From Planctomycetales bacterium (GTDB taxonomy: Bacteria > Planctomycetota > Planctomycetia > Isosphaerales > Isosphaeraceae): a stretch of DNA of 64,000 nt. Of this stretch, positions 29,317 through 42,549 are shown in pieces. Each line of letters starts with the position of its first letter. Within the stretch, counting starts at the first letter, position 1. The notes under the pieces were generated by a model. The model was not told where the DNA came from, made no database searches, and saw only the letters and a list, made by a program, of their open reading frames with translations. A program made the position numbers and the translations under genes. The stretch is from assembly GCA_027452145.1 (NCBI GenBank), contig DAIDHB010000304.1:1-64000 (forward strand), given 5' to 3'.

Positions 29317-30223
29317 CGCTCTCGCCGCCCGACCCGATTCTCCGGCCCCGGTTTCGGGGACACCCGCGCCACATGCCCCGCCCGGTGAGTCCGCGCCTCG
29401 CCCGCGTTCGCGCCACGCCAAGTACCTCGCGATCCTGCGGGTCTCGCTGGCCGAGCGGATGACGTATCGCGGCGACTTCCTGCTCGCGACGATCTTCCGG
29501 TTCCTGCCGATGGTCACGACGATTTTGCTCTGGCGGGCGATCTATGTCGGGGCCGGCGGCCAGGACCGCCGGCTCGGGGTGTTCAGCTACAACGAGATGA
29601 TCGCCTACCTGCTGCTGACGCACATCAGCCGGATGTTCTCGAGCATGCCCAATCTCGCCGGCGGGATCGCCCGCGAGGTCCGTGAGGGGACGCTGAAGCG
29701 CTATCTGCTCCAGCCGATCGACATGATCGGCTACCTCATGGCCTATCGCGTGGCGCACAAGGTGGCTTACATCGTTACCTCTTTCTTACCCTATGCGCTT
29801 TTGTTCTTCGTCTGCCGCGGGTTCTTCGACCACTTTCCCGACGCGACGACGCTGGCGGCCTACGCGCTGTCGCTCGTCCTGGCGTTCCTCGTCGGCTTCT
29901 TCTTCGAGCTGAGCGTCGGCATGGTCGGCTTCTGGTTCCTCGAGGTGACGTCGCTGCTCTACATCGTGATGACGCTCAACTTCTTCATCTCGGGGCAGAT
30001 GCTCCCGCTGGATTTCCTGCCCGCGCCGTGGGCCGGCATCCTCAAGGCGCTGCCGTTCCAGTACATGGCCTATTTCCCGGCCGCCGTGTTCCTGGGCAAG
30101 ATCCACGGCACGGCGCTCTGGACGGGCCTGCTGGCCGAGGCGCTCTGGGCGCTGGCGTTCATCGTGCTGTCGCGGGTGCTGTTCCGCCTGGGCCTGCGGC
30201 GCTACAGCGCATTCGGAGGTTGA
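29303..30223 (+). CDS. ABC-2 type permease (DUF990-like), first subunit
   Basis: A 306-aa membrane subunit. After a Pro/Ala-rich cytoplasmic tail of about 35 residues comes RHAKYLAILRVSLAERMTYRGDFLLA, then several hydrophobic helices (about 50-75, 110-160, 175-200, 225-245, 265-300). The pattern, with a paired permease behind it, matches ABC-2 exporters of the DUF990 type. The ATG at 29303 overlaps the end of the ATPase gene by 14 nt; GGAGG lies 13 nt upstream. The gene product should form a heterodimer with the next subunit. Confidence 0.85.
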   Translation: MTPPDALAARPDSPAPVSGTPAPHAPPGESAPRPRSRHAKYLAILRVSLAERMTYRGDFLLATIFRFLPMVTTILLWRAIYVGAGGQDRRLGVFSYNEMIAYLLLTHISRMFSSMPNLAGGIAREVREGTLKRYLLQPIDMIGYLMAYRVAHKVAYIVTSFLPYALLFFVCRGFFDHFPDATTLAAYALSLVLAFLVGFFFELSVGMVGFWFLEVTSLLYIVMTLNFFISGQMLPLDFLPAPWAGILKALPFQYMAYFPAAVFLGKIHGTALWTGLLAEALWALAFIVLSRVLFRLGLRRYSAFGG

Positions 30224-30226
30224 GCG

Positions 30227-31048
30227 ATGGGGATCGTCGGCGGAATCCTGAGATACCTGCGGCTGTTCGGCAGCCTGGCGATGTACACGCTCAGCCGCGA
30301 GTTGGCGTTCCGCGGCAACTTCCTGGTGAAGGTGTCGGTCGAGGTGATCTGGCTGGGGATCCTGCTGGCGTTCTACCGCGTGGTCTTCGCGCGCACCAGC
30401 ACGATCGCCGACTGGAACGAGTCGCAGTACCTGTTCTTCGTCGGCTGCTTCTTCGCGATCAACGGCCTGATCGAGATGCTGTTTCTCGAGAACTGCAACG
30501 AGTTCGCCGAGCTGGTGCGCACGGGCGACCTCGACGGGCTGCTGCTCAAGCCGATCGACGAGCAGTTCCTGATCACCTGCCGCCGGGTCGACTGGGGCAC
30601 GGCGCCGAACGTCCTGATGGGCGCCGTGGTGATGGGGATAGCGCTCAACACCATGGGCTGGCCCGTGACGTTCGTTAAGGTGGCGGCGTTCGTGGTCACG
30701 TTCGCCTGCGGCACGGCGATCGCGTATGCCTTCATGCTGATGCTGACGTCGGTCTCCGTCTGGATGGTGCGAAATCAGAGCCTGATGGAGATGTGGTGGC
30801 TGTTCTCCAGCCTGGCGCGGTATCCGAAGGAGATCTTCCGCGGCCCGAGCTGGGCCGAGCCCCTGGGCCTGTTCTTCACGTTCGTGGTCCCGATCCTGGT
30901 GGTGTCGAACGTCCCGGCCAATGTGATGGTCCGCGCCCTCGACGTCCGGATGGTCGGCTTCACGATCGCCGCGACGGTCTTCTCGCTCTGGGCCAGCCGT
31001 CGGTTCTTCCACCACGCGCTGCGATCGTATCGCAGTGCGAGCAGTTGA
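30227..31048 (+). CDS. ABC-2 type permease (DUF990-like), second subunit
   Basis: A 273-aa membrane protein beginning MGIVGGILRYLRLFGSLAMYTLSRELAFRGNFLVK and carrying about six hydrophobic helices; it resembles its upstream neighbour in the RELAFRGNFL segment. It starts 4 nt after the previous stop, so the ATPase and two permeases form one tightly packed operon. Likely role: second half of the exporter channel. The substrate is unknown. It is convergent with the small membrane protein at 31068 (20 nt between stops). Confidence 0.85.
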   Translation: MGIVGGILRYLRLFGSLAMYTLSRELAFRGNFLVKVSVEVIWLGILLAFYRVVFARTSTIADWNESQYLFFVGCFFAINGLIEMLFLENCNEFAELVRTGDLDGLLLKPIDEQFLITCRRVDWGTAPNVLMGAVVMGIALNTMGWPVTFVKVAAFVVTFACGTAIAYAFMLMLTSVSVWMVRNQSLMEMWWLFSSLARYPKEIFRGPSWAEPLGLFFTFVVPILVVSNVPANVMVRALDVRMVGFTIAATVFSLWASRRFFHHALRSYRSASS

Positions 31049-31067
31049 GGCGGTACTCGAGAAGGGT

Positions 31068-31619
31068 TCATCGTCCGGACGGCTCGCTCTGCATCATTCC
31101 CGCTTCGAAGCGGCCTTGCCAGCGGCCGGCACCCGAGCGGACCCCTCCGACGAGAATCGATCCCTCTTCCACCTGGAGGTCAAGGCGAACGCCGTCCGGG
31201 ACGATCAGGACGACGTGGGCCGCGTTGCGAATGTACCCGCGCCAGGAAGGTCCGCTGACCGAGGTGCTTCGCTCGACGATCTCGACGGAGTCGCCCACCT
31301 GGCGGATGCTCACATCGATCCTCTCCAGTTCCCCGTTCGCGACCCGTTGCGATCGGGAGGTGACCGATACGGCGTTGATTTCGGCTGCCACTTTCCCGTC
31401 CGCACTCGCCACGACCTGAAGCGAGCCCTCGAGGAGATCCACGCGGATCGAGTGGACCGATCCGAGATCCCACCTCTTGAATACCCTCCGAGTTGCCGAA
31501 TAGGGACCGTCATCGGAGATCAGCTCCTCGACGAACGGCCAGGCCCACAGGCCGACCGCCAGGAGGGCCACGGCGATCATCATTCGCCGGATCGTGATCC
31601 GCACGCGGAGCCGCCGCAT
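31068..31619 (-). CDS. Membrane-anchored small protein, unknown function
   Basis: A 183-aa product with an Arg-rich N-terminus (MRRLRVRITIRRMM) followed by one transmembrane helix at about 14-32, then a beta-strand-rich exterior region (SIRVDLLEGSLQVVAS, EIVERSTSV, LQVEEGSILVGG) recalling DUF4097-like adhesin folds. The family cannot be named with certainty. It is the last gene of the minus-strand run behind the PSCyt/DUF1501 operon, 22 nt after the Rpn-like gene. Confidence 0.65.
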   Translation of the reverse strand: MRRLRVRITIRRMMIAVALLAVGLWAWPFVEELISDDGPYSATRRVFKRWDLGSVHSIRVDLLEGSLQVVASADGKVAAEINAVSVTSRSQRVANGELERIDVSIRQVGDSVEIVERSTSVSGPSWRGYIRNAAHVVLIVPDGVRLDLQVEEGSILVGGVRSGAGRWQGRFEAGMMQSEPSGR

Positions 31620-31641
31620 CGCCGTGGCCTCGGGTGTCGTC

Positions 31642-32775
31642 TTATGAGTTTGACCTCGCCATCAGCGACGTCCAGCTGTCGGCCGTCAGGACTCGATCGG
31701 CCAGGGCTTCGAACTCGCTCGGCTCGTCGATGGGCGCAATCGAAGCCATGGCGTCGCCGTCGTGCCCGAACCGTGCCGTCGCCTGCCGCAGGACCAGGTC
31801 GCGGGCCGCCATCAGCCGGCCCTCATGCTGGGCGGCCGAGTACCCTTCGAGGAAGGCATGCCCCTTGATCGTCAGATATTCGGGCGAACGCTGAATTCCG
31901 GGCAACAGGTCGCCCAGGGCGCGATGGGCCTCGTCCACGTCGCAGACGAGCCCCATGTGCCAGTAGGCGGTGGTCCAGAGCTTCTCGACGGTCTCGGCCC
32001 TGGCCTGGGTCTGCTTTAGCCTCTCGGACATCATCCGCACGATCTCGGGCATCCGCTCGCGGGCGCCTCGTGTCAGGGGCGCCATCATCATCGTGCTCGG
32101 GCCCTGCATCACGTCCTCGGCCGGTACTTCCCACGCTTTCTGGATCATGTAGGTGAAAACGTGAGTCAAGTTCCCTGTCGCGTCGCGCTCCTCATAGCGC
32201 CCGGTCATCCCCGGACCCTCGGCGGGCGGCCACATTAGCATGACGCAGACCATCGGCATCGACCCGTGCTTCAGCTCGACCTTTCGGCTGTTCTCGTAGA
32301 GATGGCGGTCGAGGTCCGGCTGATACCTCTTCTGGAGCCGAATGTGGACGACGGCGCTCTCGCCGGCCCGCAGGCCCACCCGGGCATAGGTGTCGATCGA
32401 CGGCTCGGACGGCTCGAGGTTGATGTCGAGGTCCCGGGTGTAATCCGGGAGCCCCGGCGCGGGCGGCGGCACGGCGACGCCCGCGAGCCAGTCGTCCCAG
32501 CTCTTCGCCCCGACCAGGCGCTCGCCCAGCCCGGCGAGGGTCGCGGTGGCATGCGCCTGGGCCAGCCCGTCGATCGTCGCCCGACCGGCCGGGTTGGCCC
32601 CGCCGAACTTCGTCCGGGCCTGGCGGCTCAGGAGCGTGGCCAGCGTCCGCGATGTCGATTCGGCGAGCCCGTACGCGCGACCGAGCTCGTGCCCCTCGGC
32701 CTCGACCGCCCGGCAGGTGGAGGATCGCGACCAGAAGCCATCGTCCTCGCCGGTCGTGTTCGCCGATGTGCTCAT
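31642..32775 (-). CDS. Rpn-family (PD-(D/E)XK) nuclease-like protein
   Basis: A 377-aa protein. The central part (VVHIRLQKRY, SRKVELKHGSMPMVCVMLMW, MTGRYEERD, AWEVPAEDVMQG) and the helical C-terminus (LFLEGYSAAQHEGRL, MARDLVLRQATARFGHDG, EALADRVLTADSWTSLM in style) follow the planctomycete/cyanobacterial Rpn-like or DUF4351-type transposase/nuclease layout. The position where relatives have an acidic residue (HIEFQ) is HIRLQ here, so the nuclease site looks degenerate. The N-terminus has about 80 extra residues. Start ATG 32775. It lies 37 nt after the DUF1501 gene and may be co-transcribed. Confidence 0.55.
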   Translation of the reverse strand: MSTSANTTGEDDGFWSRSSTCRAVEAEGHELGRAYGLAESTSRTLATLLSRQARTKFGGANPAGRATIDGLAQAHATATLAGLGERLVGAKSWDDWLAGVAVPPPAPGLPDYTRDLDINLEPSEPSIDTYARVGLRAGESAVVHIRLQKRYQPDLDRHLYENSRKVELKHGSMPMVCVMLMWPPAEGPGMTGRYEERDATGNLTHVFTYMIQKAWEVPAEDVMQGPSTMMMAPLTRGARERMPEIVRMMSERLKQTQARAETVEKLWTTAYWHMGLVCDVDEAHRALGDLLPGIQRSPEYLTIKGHAFLEGYSAAQHEGRLMAARDLVLRQATARFGHDGDAMASIAPIDEPSEFEALADRVLTADSWTSLMARSNS

Positions 32776-32812
32776 GTTCGACTCCCAGAACGACCGCGAT
32801 TCCGGCCGAGGC

Positions 32813-34248
<1,436 letters not shown>

Positions 34249-34252
<4 letters not shown>

Positions 34253-35076
34253 GGCGGGGATTCTCCTCCGGCGGGGGCCTCGGGGCTGCGGAGCGTCGCC
34301 TTGGCGAGGATCGACTCGGCCCAGGCCTGGTCTTCCTTGCGCAGGCGAGGTCTGGGCGGCTGCCTGTAGTCGATCGCCAGGTCGTAACCGGCCCGATCGT
34401 AGAGTTTGTGCAGGATTCGGTTCAGGTCCAGTGACGGCTCGGCGTCTTGCGGCAGCAAGGGGATGGGGATCGGCGGGATCTCCGTCCTGTAGGAGAAGCC
34501 ATACAGATGGGCGATACGGCCCAGCCTTGGCCGGAATATCAGGATCCGATAATCACTCCCGTGACGACGCTCGTCCGGTGGCATCGGCGTGCCCGCCCGA
34601 AGCAGGTCGATTTCCACGAAATTCGCACCGGCGGCGATTAAGTTACGGCGTTTTTCGAGGTAATCTTTTCGAGCATCCTCCGTCCACTCGTTCGTCGGCG
34701 AAAGGATCTCGAGTACGGTGACAACCCGTCTGCCCGGTAGCTCCCTGATCGTCAAGAACGTCTCCTCGATCTCGAAGTCGGGGATCTTCACGACGACGTG
34801 GTACGGCTTCGTCGACACGCCCTCGATCACGGCCACGCTGGCCTCGCTCGGCGCCGTGACGGCGCGTTCGGCGAAGATCGCGAGGTCGGGACTGTAAAGA
34901 CGATCCTCGTCGCGCCCGGTGAGAACGGTCGTCCGCGACTCCAGGTCCACGAAGTAGCGTGGGCGCAGGAGCGGGACGAGATCATCACGGATCGCGGCGA
35001 CGAGGCTGTTGTGGACGTTCGGCCACAGCTCGGGATCCTCGAGCCACGGATCCATCCCCGGAAATGGCGGTCGCAT
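34249..35076 (-). CDS. DUF4058 family protein
   Basis: A 275-aa cytosolic protein with the DUF4058 opening [19 protein letters not shown] and VH, then [19 protein letters not shown] and [15 protein letters not shown], a segment resembling the PD-(D/E)XK site of Uma2-like proteins (D in SPDL, E in LEILSP, K further on), and [18 protein letters not shown]. Function unknown. The ATG at 35076 has a good GAAGGAG 7 nt upstream. It lies 4 nt after the PSCyt/PSD1 stop and overlaps the DUF1501 start by 4 nt, so it sits inside a PSCyt-DUF1501 operon, an unusual place for this family. Confidence 0.85.
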
Positions 35077-35080
35077 CGGC

Positions 35081-38293
<3,213 letters not shown>

Positions 38294-38638
38294 GACGTGT
38301 TGCCCTCGCACGGAATGCAGTGGCCGGGTGCGTTCGGCCCGGTCGATCAGGCGGCGCACTCCCGGAAAGACCCGGCCGGTACGCCGGTCGGGTCGGGGGG
38401 AGCTTTGTCGTGCCCGGGCTGGCTGGCCGGCGTGCCGGGCGCGGGGTGGGGCTCGACAAGGCCATGCCGAGTCCATCCATTCTACCCCGCGGCTCGTCGC
38501 GAGGCCACACCCGGCGCGGTCGAATCCGCGGGAACGCCGGAGCCGGCAGGGCCGTGGCTCTCGGCTGGCGGGCGGGACTTCGCGCAATCGAGAACCAATG
38601 ACATGAGTTGAGTGCCGGACGTCGCCGGTTCGCCGGAA
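38294..38638. other. Gene-free spacer upstream of the PSCyt operon
   Basis: No gene is visible. It carries GC-rich dyads (for example CCGGCCGGTACGCCGG around 38368-38395). It must hold the PSCyt1/PSD1 promoter on the minus strand, but no clear -35/-10 pair could be picked. Confidence 0.4.
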
Positions 38639-39811
38639 TCACTCAGGGCTGAGCGGGTTCAGGACCAGCCGGGAGAGGTCCCAGAGGCGGACTTCCGCGT
38701 CGTTGGCGGCGGCGGCCAGCGTCCGGCCGTCGGGCGAGAACGCGATGTCGGTGAGGATCGACGCATGCGTTTCCAACCGGCATCGCTCGCGGCCGGTCGT
38801 CACGCTCCAGAGGCCGACCGACCCGTCGTCCCAGGCCGTCGCCAGCAGGGTGCCGTCGGGCGAGAACGCGACACAGCGCGCGAGCCTACGGTGGCTGGCG
38901 ATGAGCCGGATCGGCTCGTTTGCGTTCGCGTTCGCATTCGCATTCGCATTCGCATTCGCATTCGTGTTCGCCCTGGCTCTGGCTTCCGTTTCCGCCTCCG
39001 CGCGGACGTCCCAGATTCGGACGCCCCACTCAAAACCGCTGGCGCTCGCCAGCAAGGTGCCGTCGGGCGAGTAGGCCAGCGAGAGTACTTCGGGAGCGGG
39101 AATGGACCGCCGGAGCCGGGGGCGGGGGTCGAGGTCCCAGATGAAGATCCGCCCGTCGGCGACCGCGGCCGAGGCGAGCGACCGGCCGTCGGGCGCGAAG
39201 TCCAGCCGTCTCACCGCCGATCGGTGGCCCTGCAAGGTCGAGCGCACGCGACCCGAGCCCATGTCCCAGACCACGATGTCATTCGAGCGGAAGCTCGCGA
39301 CGGCCAGGGCCCGCCCGTCGGGGGCGACTTTCAGGTCGCTGGTGTACGCGACATCGATTCCCGGCAGGGTCTCCGTCACCCGACGCGAGAGGTCCCAACG
39401 GACGATGCCGGCCGCATCGCCGGCCATGAGCAGGAATCGCCCATCGGGGGCGAAGGCCAGGACCTTGCCGTGTCCGCGGTCGCACAGGTCCTGCTGGCTG
39501 CCGCCTTTCTCGTCCAGCGGATGCAGGGCCGCCCGGCCCTGCGAGTCCGCCGTCGCGAGGGTCCGACCGTCGGGGGCGAAAGCGATCCGTGCGAGGAACT
39601 CGCCCTGACTCACTCGTAGCGGCCGTGCCGGAGCAACCGTCCGCACTGATCGCGGCGTGGGGAGCCACGGGAACAGGACCAGCAGGGCCAGCAGCAGGGC
39701 GATCGATCGGCGGTTGCAGAAAAGCGAGCCGACCTGCGCCGAATTCCAACGGCCCGACCCGATCGCTGACCCATGCGAACCCAGTCCGTCCGCCACCTCT
39801 CGCCTTCGCAT
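38639..39811 (-). CDS. Membrane-anchored WD40 repeat protein (copy 1)
   Basis: A 390-aa protein with one transmembrane helix at about 36-52 and then a WD40 propeller facing outward: repeats read IAFAPDGRTLATADSQGRAAL, VLAFAPDGRFLLMAGD, LDFAPDGRSLASAA, LAYSPDGTLLASAS, VAFSPDGTLLATAWD and IAFSPDGRTLAAAANDAEVRLWD. One blade carries an Asn-Ala repeat (NANANAN) encoded by a hexanucleotide tract. The ATG at 39811 has GGGGAG 8 nt upstream; an in-frame ATG at 39844 lacks one. It is a close paralogue of the protein at 40308. Role unknown. Confidence 0.85.
   Translation of the reverse strand: MRRREVADGLGSHGSAIGSGRWNSAQVGSLFCNRRSIALLLALLVLFPWLPTPRSVRTVAPARPLRVSQGEFLARIAFAPDGRTLATADSQGRAALHPLDEKGGSQQDLCDRGHGKVLAFAPDGRFLLMAGDAAGIVRWDLSRRVTETLPGIDVAYTSDLKVAPDGRALAVASFRSNDIVVWDMGSGRVRSTLQGHRSAVRRLDFAPDGRSLASAAVADGRIFIWDLDPRPRLRRSIPAPEVLSLAYSPDGTLLASASGFEWGVRIWDVRAEAETEARARANTNANANANANANANANEPIRLIASHRRLARCVAFSPDGTLLATAWDDGSVGLWSVTTGRERCRLETHASILTDIAFSPDGRTLAAAANDAEVRLWDLSRLVLNPLSPE
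38919..38972 (-). repeat. Hexanucleotide microsatellite inside the WD40 gene
   Basis: Nine in-frame six-base units (TTCGCA-type on the plus strand) encode Asn-Ala pairs in a blade of the WD40 protein; the five central units are identical, while outer ones differ by one or two bases. Such a tract can change length by slippage without a frameshift. The paralogue at 40308 has no such tract. Confidence 0.85.
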
Positions 39812-40307
39812 GGGTCCGCTCCCCTGGTATGAATGCGAAGTCATGTGAAATGGAGTCTCCGGCCGGCGCGCGGAGAACCCGACGACAGTCCGGTCCGGTC
39901 CGCCCCGACTGCTTCGGGCCGGGTTCGTCCGCCGGTCGCGCATGGGACCGCCTTCCCGCGCCCCGATCCCGCGACGCGCGCGCAGGCCCCCGGTGCCCGG
40001 GTCCCGGCTCGACGACGCTTCCGGATGTGTGTGTCACGTCGCGCCCCGCGGGGCGGCGCCTCAGCTAGAATTGAGACTGCGCTCCGGGACGGATCCGGGA
40101 CAGAAATCCGGAAAACTTCCCGCGAACTGCCGTCGCAACGTCGCTCGCCCCGGCCTGGGTTCGGCCGGTTCGGATGTCGCTCTCCGGATCATCGGAGGTC
40201 GCGAACGATGTCCGTACCGGATTCAATCGGCGGGAACCGTGAAGGTGAGTCGCACGGTGATCGTCGAGGAGCAAGCACCGGCGACTCGCGTCTCCGGTTC
40301 GCCGGGG
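39812..40307. other. Gene-free spacer between the WD40 paralogues
   Basis: About 496 bases between copy 1 and copy 2 with no gene. Sequence just after the copy 2 stop (around 40285-40310, CGGTTCGCCGG) resembles sequence after the copy 1 stop (38630-38645), so the duplicated unit extends beyond the coding region. A TGTGTGTG run lies at about 40026-40031. Confidence 0.5.
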
Positions 40308-41420
40308 TCACTCCGGGCCGAGCTGGTCCCGGACCAGCCGTGCGAGGTCCCAGAGGCGGATATTGGCGTCGGTGGCAGACGCCGCCAGCGTCCGGCCGTC
40401 GGGCGAGAACGCGATGTCGGTGAGGGCGGTGGCCTGGGTGTCCAGGCGGCAGCGCTCGCGGCCGGTCGCCACGCTCCAGAGGCTGGCGGACCCGTCCCCG
40501 CAGGCCGTCGCCAGCAGGGTGCCGTCGGGCGAGTAGGCGACGGACCGCACGGACAGCCGATGGCCGGCGATGAGCCGGGCCGGTCCGTCGGCGCCCGTTG
40601 CCTCGCCGTCGCGGACGTCCCAGATGCGGACGGCCCGCTCCTCGCCGCTGGCGCTCGCCAGCCGGGTGCCGTCGGGCGCGTAGGCCAGCGAGAGCACGGT
40701 GGAGGTCGGGATCTGTCGCCGAATCCGGGGTCGCTGGCCGAGGTCCCAGAGGAGGACATGTCGGTCGTGGGCCGCCGCCGAGGCGAGCGACTGGCCGTCG
40801 GGCGCGTAGGCCAGCCGCACGACCGCCGATCGGTGCCCCTGCAAGGTCCATCGCACGCGACCCGAGTCCATGTCCCAGACGACGATCTCGCGCGAGTGGA
40901 AGCTCGCGACGGCCAGGGTCCGACCGTCGGGGGCCACCTTGAGGTCGCTCGCGTACTCGACGCCGATCCCCGGCAGGCGCTCCGTCAGCCGCCGCGAGAG
41001 GTCGAACCGGACGATGCCGGCCCGATCGCCGGCCGTCAGCAAATGGCGGCCGTCGGGCGCGAAGGCCAGGACCCTCCCGCGTCCCCGGTCGCCCAGGCCG
41101 TGGTCGCCGTCCGCCTCCTCGCCCAGCGGGAGCAGCGCCGCCCGGCCCTGAATGTCCGCGACTGCGAGCGATCGGCCGTCGGGGGCGAAGGCGATCCGGA
41201 GGAGATGGTTGCCCTCGCTGAAGCGTAACCTCCGCGCCGGTCTGCTCGTCGGCACCGGATCCGGCGTCGGGAGGCACGGCAACACGATCAGCAACGCCAG
41301 CACCAGGCCGATCCGCCGGCGGTTCCAGAAGACCATCCCGACGTGCGCCGAATTGCAGCGCGCCGACCTGATCGCCGACCATCCCGAACCTGGTCCGCCC
41401 GCCAGCTCATGGCTGCGCAT
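40308..41420 (-). CDS. Membrane-anchored WD40 repeat protein (copy 2)
   Basis: A 370-aa paralogue of the preceding gene, with the same layout: short N-terminus, hydrophobic helix at about 37-52 (IGLVLALLIVLPCLPT), and a propeller with IAFAPDGRSLAVAD, LAYAPDGQSLASAAA, LAYAPDGTRLASASG, VAYSPDGTLLATACG and IAFSPDGRTLAASATD. The ATG at 41420 has GAGAGG upstream. The C-terminus ends LARLVRDQLGPE, matching copy 1 (LSRLVLNPLSPE). A tandem duplication on the minus strand is evident. Role unknown. Confidence 0.87.
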   Translation of the reverse strand: MRSHELAGGPGSGWSAIRSARCNSAHVGMVFWNRRRIGLVLALLIVLPCLPTPDPVPTSRPARRLRFSEGNHLLRIAFAPDGRSLAVADIQGRAALLPLGEEADGDHGLGDRGRGRVLAFAPDGRHLLTAGDRAGIVRFDLSRRLTERLPGIGVEYASDLKVAPDGRTLAVASFHSREIVVWDMDSGRVRWTLQGHRSAVVRLAYAPDGQSLASAAAHDRHVLLWDLGQRPRIRRQIPTSTVLSLAYAPDGTRLASASGEERAVRIWDVRDGEATGADGPARLIAGHRLSVRSVAYSPDGTLLATACGDGSASLWSVATGRERCRLDTQATALTDIAFSPDGRTLAASATDANIRLWDLARLVRDQLGPE

Positions 41421-41760
41421 CGGTCCGGTCCTCTCTCGTAAGTGCGATGTGAATGGAGATTCCAGCCGACGAGGCGAGAATTCGCCTCTTTCCGCGCCAT
41501 GAACTGATGATCCGCACGCGTGCCGACTCTCGGCGACTTGCGTCTTCCCTCGACGACTCTCTTCGACCGGCGTCGCGTCGTATCGCGGACAACGCCTCTC
41601 CTTATACCCTGGGCGAATCCCTTTTGCGAGTGTCACGATCCGGCCGGGAGACGGATGGCCGCCCTCGTGCAACGCCCCGGCCGACGTGTACCACCGCTCC
41701 GGGAAGGGCTAAGATAGATTGCCTGACCGACGATCCGCCGGCGCCCCGGAGGCCGATGCC
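41421..41760. other. Gene-free divergent spacer
   Basis: A 340-nt region between the minus-strand WD40 gene and the plus-strand Uma2 gene. It must hold both promoters, but no convincing -35/-10 pair was identified, and no repeat of note was found. Confidence 0.4.
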
Positions 41761-42504
41761 ATGCCCGTCTCGACCCCACGAACCGAGCCCGCCGCCGCGC
41801 CCTTCGAGCCGGCCGACGGAGCTGGCGCCATCCCGCCGCTGGAGAACGGCGACCGCCTCTCGGCCGCCGAGTTTCTTAGGCGCTACAAGTCCATGCCCGG
41901 CCTGAAGAAGGCCGAGCTCATCGACGGAGTCGTCCACGTGCCATCGCCGGTCTGCCACCAGTACCACGGCAAGCAGCACTATCACCTGCTCACCGCGCTC
42001 GGCTGCTACGAGGCCGGGACCCCGGGCGTCGAGGGTGGCGACAACAGCACGGTCTGCCTGGACCTGGGGAACGTGCCGCAGCCCGATTGCCTCTTCTTCA
42101 TCAGGCCCGACCATGGCGGACGGGTCACGTTCGACGCCGAGGGATACCTGCACGGCGCCCCCGACCTGATCGCCGAGATCGCCGCCAGCAGCGTCAGCTA
42201 CGACCTGTTCGGCAAGCTCCAGAGCTACGCGAACAGCGGCGTCCGCGAATACCTGGTCTGGCGCGTCCTCGACGGCGCACTCGACTGGTTCGTTCTCCGG
42301 GATGGGGAATACCAGGCCATCCGGCCGTGGGACGACGGCATCCTCCGCAGTACGGTCTTCCCGGGCCTTTGGATCGATCCCGCCGCGCTGGCACGGGGCG
42401 ACCTGGCGGCCGTCCTGGCCGTCGTCGCCCGCGGCCTCCAGACCCCCGAGCACGCCGCATTCGTGGCCCAGCTCGACGCCGCCCGGACCCGGCCGACCGC
42501 CTGA
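41761..42504 (+). CDS. Uma2 family endonuclease-like protein
   Basis: A 247-aa PD-(D/E)XK fold protein. Key residues are in the expected order: E52 and D55 in KKAELIDGVVHVPSP, D109 in PQPDCLFFI, E139 in LIAEIAASSVSYD, K152 in FGKLQSYANSGVREYLVW. It lacks the coiled-coil tail of the Uma2 gene at 19925. The ATG at 41761 has GGAGG 9 nt upstream; sequence further upstream is not domain-like. It is convergent with the ECF sigma gene, 45 nt between stops. The family is multicopy in planctomycetes; role unknown. Confidence 0.9.
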   Translation: MPVSTPRTEPAAAPFEPADGAGAIPPLENGDRLSAAEFLRRYKSMPGLKKAELIDGVVHVPSPVCHQYHGKQHYHLLTALGCYEAGTPGVEGGDNSTVCLDLGNVPQPDCLFFIRPDHGGRVTFDAEGYLHGAPDLIAEIAASSVSYDLFGKLQSYANSGVREYLVWRVLDGALDWFVLRDGEYQAIRPWDDGILRSTVFPGLWIDPAALARGDLAAVLAVVARGLQTPEHAAFVAQLDAARTRPTA

Positions 42505-42549
42505 CCGGCCGGCGCCGGGTTCGGACGTGCGGTTATCCGATCAACGATC

